DNA of 64,000 nt, taken from contig QANA01000074.1 in assembly GCA_003149735.1 (NCBI GenBank), positions 3,990 through 67,989 on the forward strand, in the 5' to 3' direction. The translations under genes were made by a program, and so were the position numbers. Each line of letters begins with the position of its first letter. Position 1 is the first letter of the stretch. The notes below the pieces were generated by a model, which saw nothing but the letters and a program-made list of their open reading frames with translations, was not told where the DNA came from and searched no databases. Of the stretch, positions 1 to 7,373 are shown one piece after another. This stretch comes from Clostridiales bacterium. Lineage in GTDB: Bacteria > Bacillota_A > Clostridia > Christensenellales > Christensenellaceae.

Positions 1-14
1 CGGAAAAAGAGGAG

Positions 15-617
15 ATGACGCTGACTGAAGCGGATTTTATTGCACGCAAAAAATTACAGGAGTATTTTGCAATGGAAATTCTGCAGACGCCACAGGATTG
101 GCCGCTGAATATGGAAGATGCGCAATTGGCAACGGATGGAAAAGTATGGAGACTTCTTTATGGAGTAGATCAGGTAGACTGGCTGGAGGTGCGGTTGGAT
201 TCCATCCGGGGAACAATTTATCTGATTGGTTATTTGGAACAACAGAGTGATTGCGAAAAGGACGTAAAAGGCATGCCCAACGGAGAACCTCAAAATGATA
301 TTTCGGTAAAAGAGGAGGAGCGCAATTTGAGTTATACGGAAGCGGATGTTCTCCGGATGGCACAGCAGATGGCTCTGGAATATCAGGAGGAAGATGGAGA
401 ACTGTTGGATCACAAGGGGGATGATTATGCGGCTGTCGCATTGAAAGACGGCCATATTGCAGTTGCCTGTTGGGAAAACAATCCGTGGTGGCAGTATATG
501 GCAGTTGTAGAGGCGCAAACCTATCAGGAGGACAACACAGGAGGAGGTTGGCTATGGAAAGAAGAGGCACTCACTCGGATAGGATACGAGCCCGAGCATG
601 CAGAAATAAGGCAGTAA
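15..617 (+). CDS. Hypothetical protein, paralogue of the following gene
   Basis: I do not recognise this 200-residue protein. The frame is open leftwards to the window edge, so the ATG at 15 may be internal and the gene may be partial. It is acidic and Trp/Tyr-rich and seems to have two alpha/beta halves: about residues 1-75, ending in a strand pattern 'WLEVRLDSIRGTIYLIGY', and about 100-185, ending in 'NNPWWQYMAVVEAQTY'. The next protein has the matching segments 'AVLEVQMDALNGQIYQVGY' and 'APWYQYVAILDAHDY' in the same order, so the two are tandem paralogues. Its last 64 bases overlap the start of that gene, which implies coupled translation. A membrane anchor like that of the paralogue could lie upstream of the window. 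Function is unknown. Confidence 0.6.
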   Translation: MTLTEADFIARKKLQEYFAMEILQTPQDWPLNMEDAQLATDGKVWRLLYGVDQVDWLEVRLDSIRGTIYLIGYLEQQSDCEKDVKGMPNGEPQNDISVKEEERNLSYTEADVLRMAQQMALEYQEEDGELLDHKGDDYAAVALKDGHIAVACWENNPWWQYMAVVEAQTYQEDNTGGGWLWKEEALTRIGYEPEHAEIRQ

Positions 618-1360
618 GAAAGAATAGCGCAGTACTTGCCTGGTTGTTGGCAGTTGTTGTGGTTTTGTTGGGCATTTTGCTGCCTTGTCTGTTGCTGCGC
701 AAACAGGAAACAAATTGGATGAAACAAAGTGAGTGGATTTCCTATGAACAAATCCTGCCCCTGCAGTTTGATCAGACGTTGAATTTTGTGGAACGGAAAG
801 CGGTAAATGGAGAATTATGGCTGGAAGAAGCGGAAGAAGCATGCCGTGTACAACTGGAAATCCTGTTGGAAAACGGGGCATTAACGGCAGGATACTATTG
901 GCCGGCGGCATTGGAACTGCAGAGCGGGCTACTGGCAGAAGAACAACCGGTATGGCAGCTGATTTTCTGTCTGCCGGAAGAAGGTTCAAAAACGATGGGA
1001 GGACGAACAGCGGTTTTGGAAGTCCAAATGGATGCGTTGAACGGCCAGATTTACCAGGTAGGATATATGGAAATGCAGATGGGAGCAGACGAAGCGCTTG
1101 AAAAAAACAATGCATATATTGCTGTACAAAACTTTGTATATCCTTATTTGGGCAGAGAAGGCGTGATATTGGAATCTTCAGATGACAGGCAGGCTTCTAT
1201 GCTGCTGGACGACGGAAGTTTCGTTTATTACTGCTGCGGAGAAGCACCGTGGTATCAGTATGTAGCCATATTGGATGCGCATGATTATGATCGAAAGGAA
1301 GAATTGCGGGATGCGTGGTTGAACCGTCAACAAAAAACAATCTATGAAACAATAGTATAA
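554..1360 (+). CDS. Membrane-anchored hypothetical protein, tandem paralogue
   Basis: The start is the ATG at 554, preceded by GAGGAGG at 541-547 with a 6-nt spacer. The frame is also open to an ATG at 470, but that start has no ribosome site. The product is 268 residues: a basic N-terminus (Arg/Lys-rich to residue 25), one membrane segment at about 27-47, then a roughly 220-residue exported domain. This topology suits a type II membrane protein with its C-terminus outside. The outer domain repeats the fold pattern of the upstream protein. Small tandem membrane proteins of this kind often follow an ECF sigma factor as anti-sigma partners, but nothing in the window shows that. A strong terminator follows at once. 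Confidence 0.65.
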   Translation: MERRGTHSDRIRARACRNKAVRKNSAVLAWLLAVVVVLLGILLPCLLLRKQETNWMKQSEWISYEQILPLQFDQTLNFVERKAVNGELWLEEAEEACRVQLEILLENGALTAGYYWPAALELQSGLLAEEQPVWQLIFCLPEEGSKTMGGRTAVLEVQMDALNGQIYQVGYMEMQMGADEALEKNNAYIAVQNFVYPYLGREGVILESSDDRQASMLLDDGSFVYYCCGEAPWYQYVAILDAHDYDRKEELRDAWLNRQQKTIYETIV

Positions 1361-1383
1361 ATAAAATAGGAAAATGATGAAAA

Positions 1384-1416
1384 GACGGCGGTGATCGGAA
1401 GATTCCGCCGTCTTTT
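1384..1416 (+). terminator. Intrinsic terminator
   Basis: GACGGCGG (1384-1391) pairs with CCGCCGTC (1405-1412), followed by TTTT. It closes the tandem paralogue operon and also stands tail-to-tail with the convergent femX gene. Confidence 0.85.
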
Positions 1417-1441
1417 GAAACCCGGAGAAAAAGGAAAAGGG

Positions 1442-2500
1442 TCAGGAAGTGAGCCGGCAATGGGGATGGGAAAATTGAAATTTTTTTATGCGTTTGCGTA
1501 TAGCCATAGCCATCTGAAGAAAGAAATAAGCGACCGGCCGCAGGACTTGTTCGTATTCGCCGGTTAATTCACAGATATAGCCGTTAAAGCCGCGTTTAAA
1601 ACGGTAAAGTCCATAAAGAGGATGATTTGGATTTTCTATTTGGCCGGAAATGCCGCGAAAGTCATAAATATGGCAGCCGGCTTCAATCGCATCGCAGATC
1701 ATGGCATATTGCATCAGGTAATTGGGCATTACCTGACGGTGACGGGCAGTGCTGGCACCATAAAGGTACCAGGTGCGCCCGCCATAACAGATCGAGATCG
1801 CGCCGGCAAGAGGTTCTGCACCGAAATAAGCCAAATAAAGCCGTGCGTGTGGCCCCATTTTTTCCAGCAGACGTCGATAATAACTTAGAGGGCGTATGGG
1901 AAAGCCATCCCGTTGGCCGGTCTCTTGCAGCAGAGTATAAAAGCGTGGCAGATCCTCCGGGCGATCTTTTTGAATATAAACGCCTTTTCGCTCCGCCAGA
2001 CGGATATTATAGCGTGTCTTGCTGCGAAAAGAAGAAAAAATTTCCTGACAACTTTTTCCCGCAATATTCAGGCGGTATACAAAGTGGGGCTGCGTATTGC
2101 CGAGGCATGGATTCGGGGCATTCAGTCGAAAACCTGCTTCCAACAGCAATTTTTGCAAAAAAGAATCTTCTGCGGGAAAATCAGGATCAATCCTGCAAAA
2201 CAGAACCTTTTTTTGCCGGGCATAGGTCTGGATGTCTGCCAGCAATTGACGAATCAGCACCGGATCGCGGCGGGAAAAAACCGGGCCACGTGGTGAATAC
2301 AGCATGTATCCAAGAGGTGATTTTCTATACAACAGCTGTATGCCTGCACAAAGGTTACCCTCTGTATCCCGCAGCACCAAAATATCCTGGTACCAATTTT
2401 CCTTAACTTGCCCCCAGCGCGGGCTTTGCATGAAGTTGGCGCTGCATTTTTGGCAGAACGCATCAAAAAGAGAATATTCTTGCGGACTCAATAATTGCAT
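1442..2500 (-). CDS. FemX/FemAB-family lipid II aminoacyltransferase
   Basis: The 352-residue product belongs to the FemA/FemB/MurM group, which moves amino acids from aminoacyl-tRNA onto the stem peptide of lipid II at the inner membrane face. Family signs are two GNAT-like halves, the segment 'SKTRYNIRLAERKGV' at about 160-175, and 'YGASTARHRQVMPNYLMQY' followed by 'YDFRGISG' at about 245-285. The family length of 340-420 fits. The ATG at 2500 has AGGAGG eight bases upstream, inside the end of the racemase-like gene, and the two genes overlap by 13 bases, so translation is coupled. This suggests that the racemase-like protein supplies or modifies the amino acid used. The identity of the transferred residue cannot be read from sequence. 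Confidence 0.85.
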   Translation of the reverse strand: MQLLSPQEYSLFDAFCQKCSANFMQSPRWGQVKENWYQDILVLRDTEGNLCAGIQLLYRKSPLGYMLYSPRGPVFSRRDPVLIRQLLADIQTYARQKKVLFCRIDPDFPAEDSFLQKLLLEAGFRLNAPNPCLGNTQPHFVYRLNIAGKSCQEIFSSFRSKTRYNIRLAERKGVYIQKDRPEDLPRFYTLLQETGQRDGFPIRPLSYYRRLLEKMGPHARLYLAYFGAEPLAGAISICYGGRTWYLYGASTARHRQVMPNYLMQYAMICDAIEAGCHIYDFRGISGQIENPNHPLYGLYRFKRGFNGYICELTGEYEQVLRPVAYFFLQMAMAIRKRIKKFQFSHPHCRLTS

Positions 2501-3648
2501 GATAGATCCTCCTGAGGCAGTTTACTGCAAAAGAGACGGGGAAGGGAAGGAGGGCAGAAAGCCGGGTTTACAGCAAAAAGGGCAAAATCTCCAATATTTG
2601 CGGAGCAATGGTCGAGGTCAATTGCCAGATGATTCATACCGATGGCTCCAAGAATGGGAACTTGCCGGCCGGCGATTTCTACCAAAAGTTTTTTGGAATG
2701 AAAGACAGAGCAGGCTCCCCGATAAAAATAGCGCAAGGGGTTGAGTTTGGATTCCTGGCGATGGATAAAGCAACCGGCCATGGCCCCTGCCTGCAGAATG
2801 CCTACTTGTGTAGCATGGTGCAGGACAGTATGCCGTCCATACCCTACATGCCAGCCTTCAGGCAGGCGTTTGCGGCTGATCAATTTTGCACAGTAGCGGC
2901 AGCAGGGCTGCAGTTCGTAGGAAGAGGCATCGGGGACCATGCCGGGAATCGCAGCGCCAAGGCGTACCATATCCAGATGCATCTGCGGATATTTCAATGC
3001 TGCTCCACTGGCACAGCAATGGCGCAAACGAGGATGAATGCCATGGCTTTGTAAGCGGGAAAGCAGCTGCATAAAAAGAGAAAACTGCTTTTTGGTAAAG
3101 GACGCATCGGCATACGGTTCGGAAAAGTGGGTGTAAATGCCATCTAAAATAAATAATTGTGCTGCCTGCAATACGCTTTGCAGCTGATTGGGCAGGAAAC
3201 CGTAACGACCAAACCCGGTATCCAGCTTCAATTGTACACGAGCCTTTTTGCCGGTATGGCGTTGGGCGATGCGAAGTTGTTGTATCTCCTGCTCGCTGCC
3301 GATATGCAGCACAATATTACCGCAGCGAATGGCAGCACACAGTGAATCCGGATTGGAAATGGGAGCCAGCAGATAAAAAGTTGCCTTAGGATATCGGGCA
3401 GATAACGCCAGAGCTTCCTGGCAGTCAATCAGGCCAAAATCGCGGATGCCCTGGTCGTACAGCAACGCGGTATAGGCAGAGAGCCCCAATCCGTAGCCAT
3501 TGTTTTTAATGACAGCCATGATAGGGGCGGAAATACGCCGGCGCAGAGTGCGGAGATTATTCAGTAAGGCATCCTGCGAGATGAGTAGATAAGAAGTATG
3601 TGGTTGTACTGTCGGAAAGACAGTTTTGAAATTGTATTCTGGCAACAT
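2488..3648 (-). CDS. Alanine-racemase-like PLP protein with altered catalytic residues
   Basis: The 386-residue protein has the alanine racemase layout: an N-terminal PLP barrel with 'VIKNNGYGLG' at about 45 (the PLP lysine; classical Alr has KADAYGHG) and a C-terminal beta domain. 'GYGRHTV' at about 270 keeps the Tyr of the usual SYGR motif. Two other landmarks are lost: the GYADG segment reads 'QAGAMAGCF', and the CMD triad reads 'IGMNHLAID', so the Asp is Asn and the Cys is Gly. Substrate choice or chemistry has probably changed. Overlap with femX points to a cell-wall role, for example providing a D-amino acid or hydroxy acid for cross-bridges. A non-catalytic PLP protein is the alternative. 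Confidence 0.75.
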   Translation of the reverse strand: MLPEYNFKTVFPTVQPHTSYLLISQDALLNNLRTLRRRISAPIMAVIKNNGYGLGLSAYTALLYDQGIRDFGLIDCQEALALSARYPKATFYLLAPISNPDSLCAAIRCGNIVLHIGSEQEIQQLRIAQRHTGKKARVQLKLDTGFGRYGFLPNQLQSVLQAAQLFILDGIYTHFSEPYADASFTKKQFSLFMQLLSRLQSHGIHPRLRHCCASGAALKYPQMHLDMVRLGAAIPGMVPDASSYELQPCCRYCAKLISRKRLPEGWHVGYGRHTVLHHATQVGILQAGAMAGCFIHRQESKLNPLRYFYRGACSVFHSKKLLVEIAGRQVPILGAIGMNHLAIDLDHCSANIGDFALFAVNPAFCPPSLPRLFCSKLPQEDLSCNY

Positions 3649-3759
3649 GGTGCGTTTCTCCGTTTCATTTGACTGCTTTCAGCTTAAAACGGGGTTGTCG
3701 CAGAAAATTGCCCAAGATGTTATAGAGTTGTAAAAAACGATAAAAAACGCGTGATCGGT

Positions 3760-4371
3760 TTATTTGGATGGAACGGGAATTGTCGATTGCACAGGAGTAA
3801 TAAGCTGCCTGCAATAGGATTTGAATTGCTCACGGGAAATTTCCTGTTGGGAGGAGAGCCACCAGGAAGCCAGAGAAAGAAACCCGCCCGTATAAAAGCG
3901 GGATAAAACTTCGTAGGGAATGCCGCCGGGATGAGAGAGTCCATTTTTCTGAAAGAGAGAAAAACTGTGCATCAACTGTGCGGATATATAGGATTCAAAG
4001 ATTTGAGCGATGCTCCCTTCATAACCATTGTTGTGTAAAATGGAACGATATGTATTCTGTTTTTCAAAAAGATGATCGATGATGTGGTCCAAAGCCAGAG
4101 AGTAAAAAGTAATGGGATCGGTATCAGAAGAAACAGGCGGAATATCCTCTAAGAATTTTTGCTGCAGCGCAGCCAATGCGCAGCGCAATAAATGATGTTT
4201 ATCTTCGAAATGATGATAAAAGGTTGTTCGGTGCACCATTGCTTTTTGGCAGATGTCAGTTACGCTGATAGCTGAAAGAGGCTTTTCTTCCATTAAAGAA
4301 AAAAGTGCGTCAAAAAGGTATTTATGTGTCTTGGTAATGCGAAGATCTTGTTTGTTGGACTGATTTCCCAT
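3760..4371 (-). CDS. TetR/AcrR-family transcriptional regulator
   Basis: I chose the ATG at 4371 because GGAG sits six bases upstream; the in-frame ATG at 4383 overlaps that ribosome site. The 203-residue protein has a TetR helix-turn-helix at about 24-50 ('ISVTDICQKAMVHRTTFYHHF') and a helical ligand or dimer domain after it. It is divergent from a broken ABC permease gene, with a 47-bp palindrome over the intervening promoter, so it most likely repressed that transporter and itself. The effector is unknown. The promoter for the gene itself, reading left, is not obvious. Confidence 0.88.
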   Translation of the reverse strand: MGNQSNKQDLRITKTHKYLFDALFSLMEEKPLSAISVTDICQKAMVHRTTFYHHFEDKHHLLRCALAALQQKFLEDIPPVSSDTDPITFYSLALDHIIDHLFEKQNTYRSILHNNGYEGSIAQIFESYISAQLMHSFSLFQKNGLSHPGGIPYEVLSRFYTGGFLSLASWWLSSQQEISREQFKSYCRQLITPVQSTIPVPSK

Positions 4372-4441
4372 AAAAAACTCCAAAATAATACAATTTTTAT
4401 AAAAATGTAGCGTTTATATACAAATGTGGTCAAATTGCCAC

Positions 4442-4469
4442 TTGACTGCGAAAGTGGTTGGCATATAAT
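4442..4469 (+). promoter_or_regulatory. Sigma-A promoter upstream of the broken permease gene
   Basis: TTGACT (4442-4447), a 16-bp spacer and TATAAT (4464-4469). The -10 box overlaps the left edge of the TetR palindrome, an arrangement that suits repression by blocking RNA polymerase. Confidence 0.75.
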
Positions 4470-4513
4470 TATTCATACAGTTGTATATTAAATATATAAC
4501 TGTATGAATAATT
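4467..4513. promoter_or_regulatory. 47-bp near-perfect palindrome, probable TetR operator
   Basis: AATTATTCATACAGTT (4467-4482) is matched exactly by its reverse complement at 4498-4513. The 15-bp centre is itself palindromic except for one G/T pair (4483/4497). It overlaps the -10 box of a rightward promoter and lies between the TetR gene and the permease remnant. The length would fit two dimers or one large dimer of the neighbouring TetR protein. Confidence 0.75.
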
Positions 4514-4585
4514 TGTAAAGAACTTTTTATAGAAGTAGTTAAGGAAAATTTCGGAGAAAAGAATCCATCTTTGTGTGAGGAGGAA

Positions 4586-4847
4586 ATGCAAATGAGCTAT
4601 TTATCGTGAAACGATAATATTGACGTTGATTGGAATATTGGTCGGATTTCTAACGGGAGATCTTTTTTATCTTTATATTTTAAAAGTAGTTCCCCCCGAA
4701 GAAGTGATGTTTAATCCGGCACTAGGGCTGAAAGCTTTTATTGTCCCGGTATTGGTCGTCGGCACGATCACCGTAGCTTTGGGCTGAGTAATGAATCATA
4801 AGATGAAGCACGTTGATATGCTGGAAGCATTGAAATCTGTTGAATGA
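4586..4847 (+). pseudogene. Remnant of an FtsX-type ABC permease
   Basis: After GAGGAGG and an ATG at 4586, the first frame stops at 4609. From 4611 another frame encodes 79 codons that read as the C-terminal end of a MacB/FtsX permease: a membrane segment 'LIGILVGFLTGD', a second one 'FIVPVLVVGTITVALG', a TGA at about 4785, and then 'KMKHVDMLEALKSVE', the typical FtsX tail. Most of the gene, and any ATPase partner, is gone. The intact promoter, operator and ribosome site in front suggest that an internal deletion removed the operon body under TetR control. Confidence 0.75.
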
Positions 4848-4874
4848 GAAACGGGCCTTTGGGCCCGTTTCTTT
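4848..4874 (+). terminator. Intrinsic terminator after the permease remnant
   Basis: GAAACGGGCC (4848-4857) pairs with GGGCCCGTTTC (4861-4871) across a 3-nt loop, followed by TTT. Confidence 0.8.
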
Positions 4875-4951
4875 GATATGCACAGCTATTGACAAGGGAA
4901 AACAAGTCTTTTATAATTTTGGTTAGCATAAACTAACTCATGGAGGAAGAA

Positions 4952-5908
4952 ATGGGAAAGACCATTGATATTTGCGGACATCAAGTTCGGGAGGGAGAAA
5001 TTTATCAGGAAATGGTTTTGGTACCGGGAACGGCATACCAGACTCCTGTGACTGTCATTAATGGCGCTAAGCCGGGCAAAACATTGTATATTTCAGCGGG
5101 AATTCATGGTGGAGAATATCCGGGAGTGGCCGCAGTGGCGAAAATGGCGGCACAGTTGTCGGCGGAGCAACTGTGCGGTGCGGTAATTTTTCTGCATTGC
5201 GTTAATTACAGCGGTATGCTCAGCATGACGGATGCAGTTCTTCCCGAGGATGGGCAGAACCTTAACCGTGATTTCCCGGGGGATGCAAAAGGAACCCTGG
5301 GGCAACGTATTATGGCCTGGCTGGCAGGAGAATTGCTGCCGCAAGCAGATTTTGTAGTGGATTTGCACAGTGGCGGCGCATATGAACCACTGACTCCTTG
5401 CCTCTTTTTCCCGGCAGCTGCAGGCAGCAGAATCCGGCAAATGGCAGAAGCGGCAACCAAAGTAGTGGATATTCCCTATTGCATTGCTTCGGGTGCAGGA
5501 GACGGTTCGTATAGTTGGGCGGCAAGTCAGGGCATTCCTGGGCTTTTGCTGGAGCGCGGAGGAAATGGGGAATGTCCGCCGGAGCAAGTGGAATGCTATT
5601 GCCGGGATATTCATAACCTGATGGTGCATCTGGGGCTGCTCAAAGAGGAACTGTACCCGCGGCAAACTGCGCGGCAGGTTTTTGAACAGACGAGCTATTT
5701 GGCGGCAGATTGTTCGGGGTTCTGGTATCCTGCGGTGCACATTGATCAGCAAATAAGCAAGGGAGATCTGCTGGGAGAAATAAAGGATGTCTTTGGAACG
5801 GTGCAGCAACGGTATTTTGCTGCACACGACGGCATTGTTTTTTATCATGCAGGTGGCCTGATTGCCAAACAGGGCTTTACCAACCTGGTGGCTTATGGAC
5901 GCATCTGA
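4952..5908 (+). CDS. Succinylglutamate desuccinylase/aspartoacylase-family zinc hydrolase
   Basis: The start is the ATG at 4952 with GGAGG at 4942-4946; the ATG at 4940 lies in front of that site. The 318-residue protein is of the AstE/AspA branch of M14 zinc amidohydrolases, which free an amino acid from an N-acyl amino acid. Zinc ligands are visible as 'HGGEYPG' (His about 52, Glu about 55) and 'DLHSGG' (His about 138). 'NRDFPGD' is the conserved Asn-Arg substrate-binding pair. A beta-rich C-terminal domain follows. No signal peptide is seen, so it should be cytoplasmic. It stands alone between two terminators. The true substrate is not known. Confidence 0.85.
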   Translation: MGKTIDICGHQVREGEIYQEMVLVPGTAYQTPVTVINGAKPGKTLYISAGIHGGEYPGVAAVAKMAAQLSAEQLCGAVIFLHCVNYSGMLSMTDAVLPEDGQNLNRDFPGDAKGTLGQRIMAWLAGELLPQADFVVDLHSGGAYEPLTPCLFFPAAAGSRIRQMAEAATKVVDIPYCIASGAGDGSYSWAASQGIPGLLLERGGNGECPPEQVECYCRDIHNLMVHLGLLKEELYPRQTARQVFEQTSYLAADCSGFWYPAVHIDQQISKGDLLGEIKDVFGTVQQRYFAAHDGIVFYHAGGLIAKQGFTNLVAYGRI

Positions 5909-5914
5909 GCAGAG

Positions 5915-5947
5915 AAAAAGCGTACGGAAAATCCGTACGCTTTTTGT
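5915..5947. terminator. Bidirectional intrinsic terminator
   Basis: A 14-bp stem (5915-5928 with 5932-5945), three-base loop, A-run on the left and T-run on the right. It serves the AstE-like gene and the convergent aldo/keto reductase gene. Confidence 0.9.
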
Positions 5948-5965
5948 GTAAATCCATGGGTGGCG

Positions 5966-6884
5966 TTAACCCTCCAAGGTAGCGGCACAGTCCTGTAACT
6001 GATGAATAATCCCGATGTGCTGTGGGCAGACAGATTCGCATTGTCCACAGGCAATGCAGGTGCTGGCCAGATTTCCGTCTCGCGTCGCAAAACGATAGGA
6101 GCCTTTAGCACTTTGCAGATTATCGTAAATGAGATTGGTATTCATGGCACTGAAGATAGAGGGAATCGGGATAGACATGGGGCAGCCTTTGACGCAATAT
6201 TGACAGCCTGTGCAGGGAAGGCTGGGAATGGCATTCAATGCGGCGCGGGCCCGTTCAATTGCTGTAAATCCCTTGTCGTCCAGCGGCCGGAAGGTAGACA
6301 TCGTCTGTATATTTTGTTTCACCTGCTCCAAGGTGGACATACCACTGAGTACGGTAATGAGCCCGGGCTGCGAAGCGGCAAAATGCAGAGCCCAGGCAGC
6401 AGGAGAAAGGGACCTGTCTGCAGCTGCCAGCTCTTGGACAACGGCTTTGGGCGGATTGGCTAACAGACCACCCTTAATCGGTTCCATAATGATGACCGGT
6501 TTACCGTGCTTTGCTGCAACTTCCAGGCATTTTTTGGATTGAACAGAGTCACTTTCCCAGTCGGCATAATTGATTTGCAGCTGTACAAATTCCATCTGCG
6601 GATGCTTGTTGAGCAGGTCATCCAATACCTCTGCTTTATCATAGAAAGAAAAACCGACGTGTTTGATCAATCCCTGTTCCTTAAGAGAAAGGGCAAAATC
6701 CCAAATGCCAAAACGATCGAAAGCGTCTGTGCGGGTATCGCCACAGTTGTGCAACAGATAGAAATCAAAGTAGCCTGCACCGGTGCGCTCCAATGAAGTA
6801 TAGAACATTTGTTTGGCTTCTTCGGCTGTTTTGGGGCCGGGCCAGGCAGGCGGCAATATCCTTGCCGGAAAATTTTCTCTGTAA
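5966..6884 (-). pseudogene. Aldo/keto reductase with two 4Fe-4S sites, N-terminally truncated
   Basis: The readable part keeps the later TIM barrel ('GYFDFYLLHN', 'HVGFSFYD', 'QLQINYADW', 'VIIMEPIKGG') and a C-terminal ferredoxin-like region with 'CTGCQYCVKGCP' and 'CIACGQCESVCP'. Full members of this AKR family are about 370-380 residues. Here roughly the first 75 residues are missing, including the Asp and Tyr of the catalytic tetrad. The only upstream ATG in frame, at 6898, lies inside the -10 box of a MerR-type promoter, so it cannot be a normal start; the next in-frame ATG is at about 6809. A deletion seems to have joined the promoter to the middle of the gene. I treat it as a pseudogene; a shortened, non-enzymatic iron-sulfur protein is the alternative. 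Confidence 0.7.
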
Positions 6885-6890
6885 TATAAT
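6862..6890 (+). promoter_or_regulatory. Promoter of the MerR gene
   Basis: TTGCCG (6862-6867), 17-bp spacer, TATAAT (6885-6890), reading right. The MerR palindrome lies just downstream, which suits negative autoregulation. Confidence 0.65.
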
Positions 6891-6893
6891 AAC

Positions 6894-6924
6894 AGCATAC
6901 CTTCTTCGAGTTACACGAAGTCGA
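6894..6924 (-). promoter_or_regulatory. MerR-type promoter with 19-bp spacer and operator
   Basis: On the minus strand, TCGACT (6924-6919) and TATGCT (6899-6894) are 19 bp apart, the over-long spacing typical of MerR-activated promoters. The spacer holds the dyad CTTCGAGTTACACGAAG (6904-6920). It points at the truncated aldo/keto reductase, like AdhR/NmlR targets, where a MerR protein switches on a neighbouring oxidoreductase. Confidence 0.7.
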
Positions 6925-6951
6925 GTATTTTTTTGTAAAAGAGGTGTGGAT

Positions 6952-7323
6952 ATGTATACTATCAAAGAAGCAGCGCAGCAGACGGGATTAACGGAGTACA
7001 GCCTGCGTTTTTATACAGATCGCGGGTTAATTCCCGCAGTGCGGCGGGATGAAAATAACCGGCGGTTGTTTGGAGAAGAGGCGATGTCGCAGTTGCTGAC
7101 AGTGAAGTGCCTGAGAGAATGTGGGATGTCGATAGAGGCGATACAGCGGTATATGGCTTTGGGGACAGATGGAAAAGAAGCGTTGCAGGCACGGCTGGAA
7201 ATTGTGCTGGAGCAGCAGAAAACGGCAGAGCAGCAGTTGCAGCAGGCGGAAGAGAGGCTGGGATTTATCCGGCGCAAGGTAGAGCGATATCGCACATGTA
7301 TTGCTGAAGTTACAGAAGAATAA
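6952..7323 (+). CDS. MerR-family regulator, AdhR/NmlR-like
   Basis: The 123-residue protein starts at the ATG at 6952, with AGAGGTG upstream. It has the MerR winged helix at 1-70 ('YTIKEAAQQTGLTEYSLRFYTDRGL') and a C-terminal coiled-coil rich in Gln and Glu at about 75-118 for dimerisation. There is no large effector domain, and no cysteine aligned to a known sensor is obvious beyond Cys in 'CLREC' and near the end. It is divergent from an aldo/keto reductase remnant that has a MerR-type promoter, so it is the likely activator of that gene under aldehyde or electrophile stress. Its original target now appears broken. Confidence 0.85.
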   Translation: MYTIKEAAQQTGLTEYSLRFYTDRGLIPAVRRDENNRRLFGEEAMSQLLTVKCLRECGMSIEAIQRYMALGTDGKEALQARLEIVLEQQKTAEQQLQQAEERLGFIRRKVERYRTCIAEVTEE

Positions 7324-7337
7324 AGGAATTTTGAAGA

Positions 7338-7371
7338 AAAAAGATGGTTTGCGTAAGCAACCATCTTTTTC
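7338..7371. terminator. Bidirectional intrinsic terminator
   Basis: AAAAAGATGG... pairs with ...CCATCTTTTT around a short GTAA loop (7338-7370). It separates two convergent MerR genes. Confidence 0.85.
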
Positions 7372-7373
7372 TT

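Noticed and set aside
1627..2406. 259-residue plus-strand frame opposite femX
   Set aside because: It is the antisense of a well supported gene, has no ribosome site and no recognisable domain.
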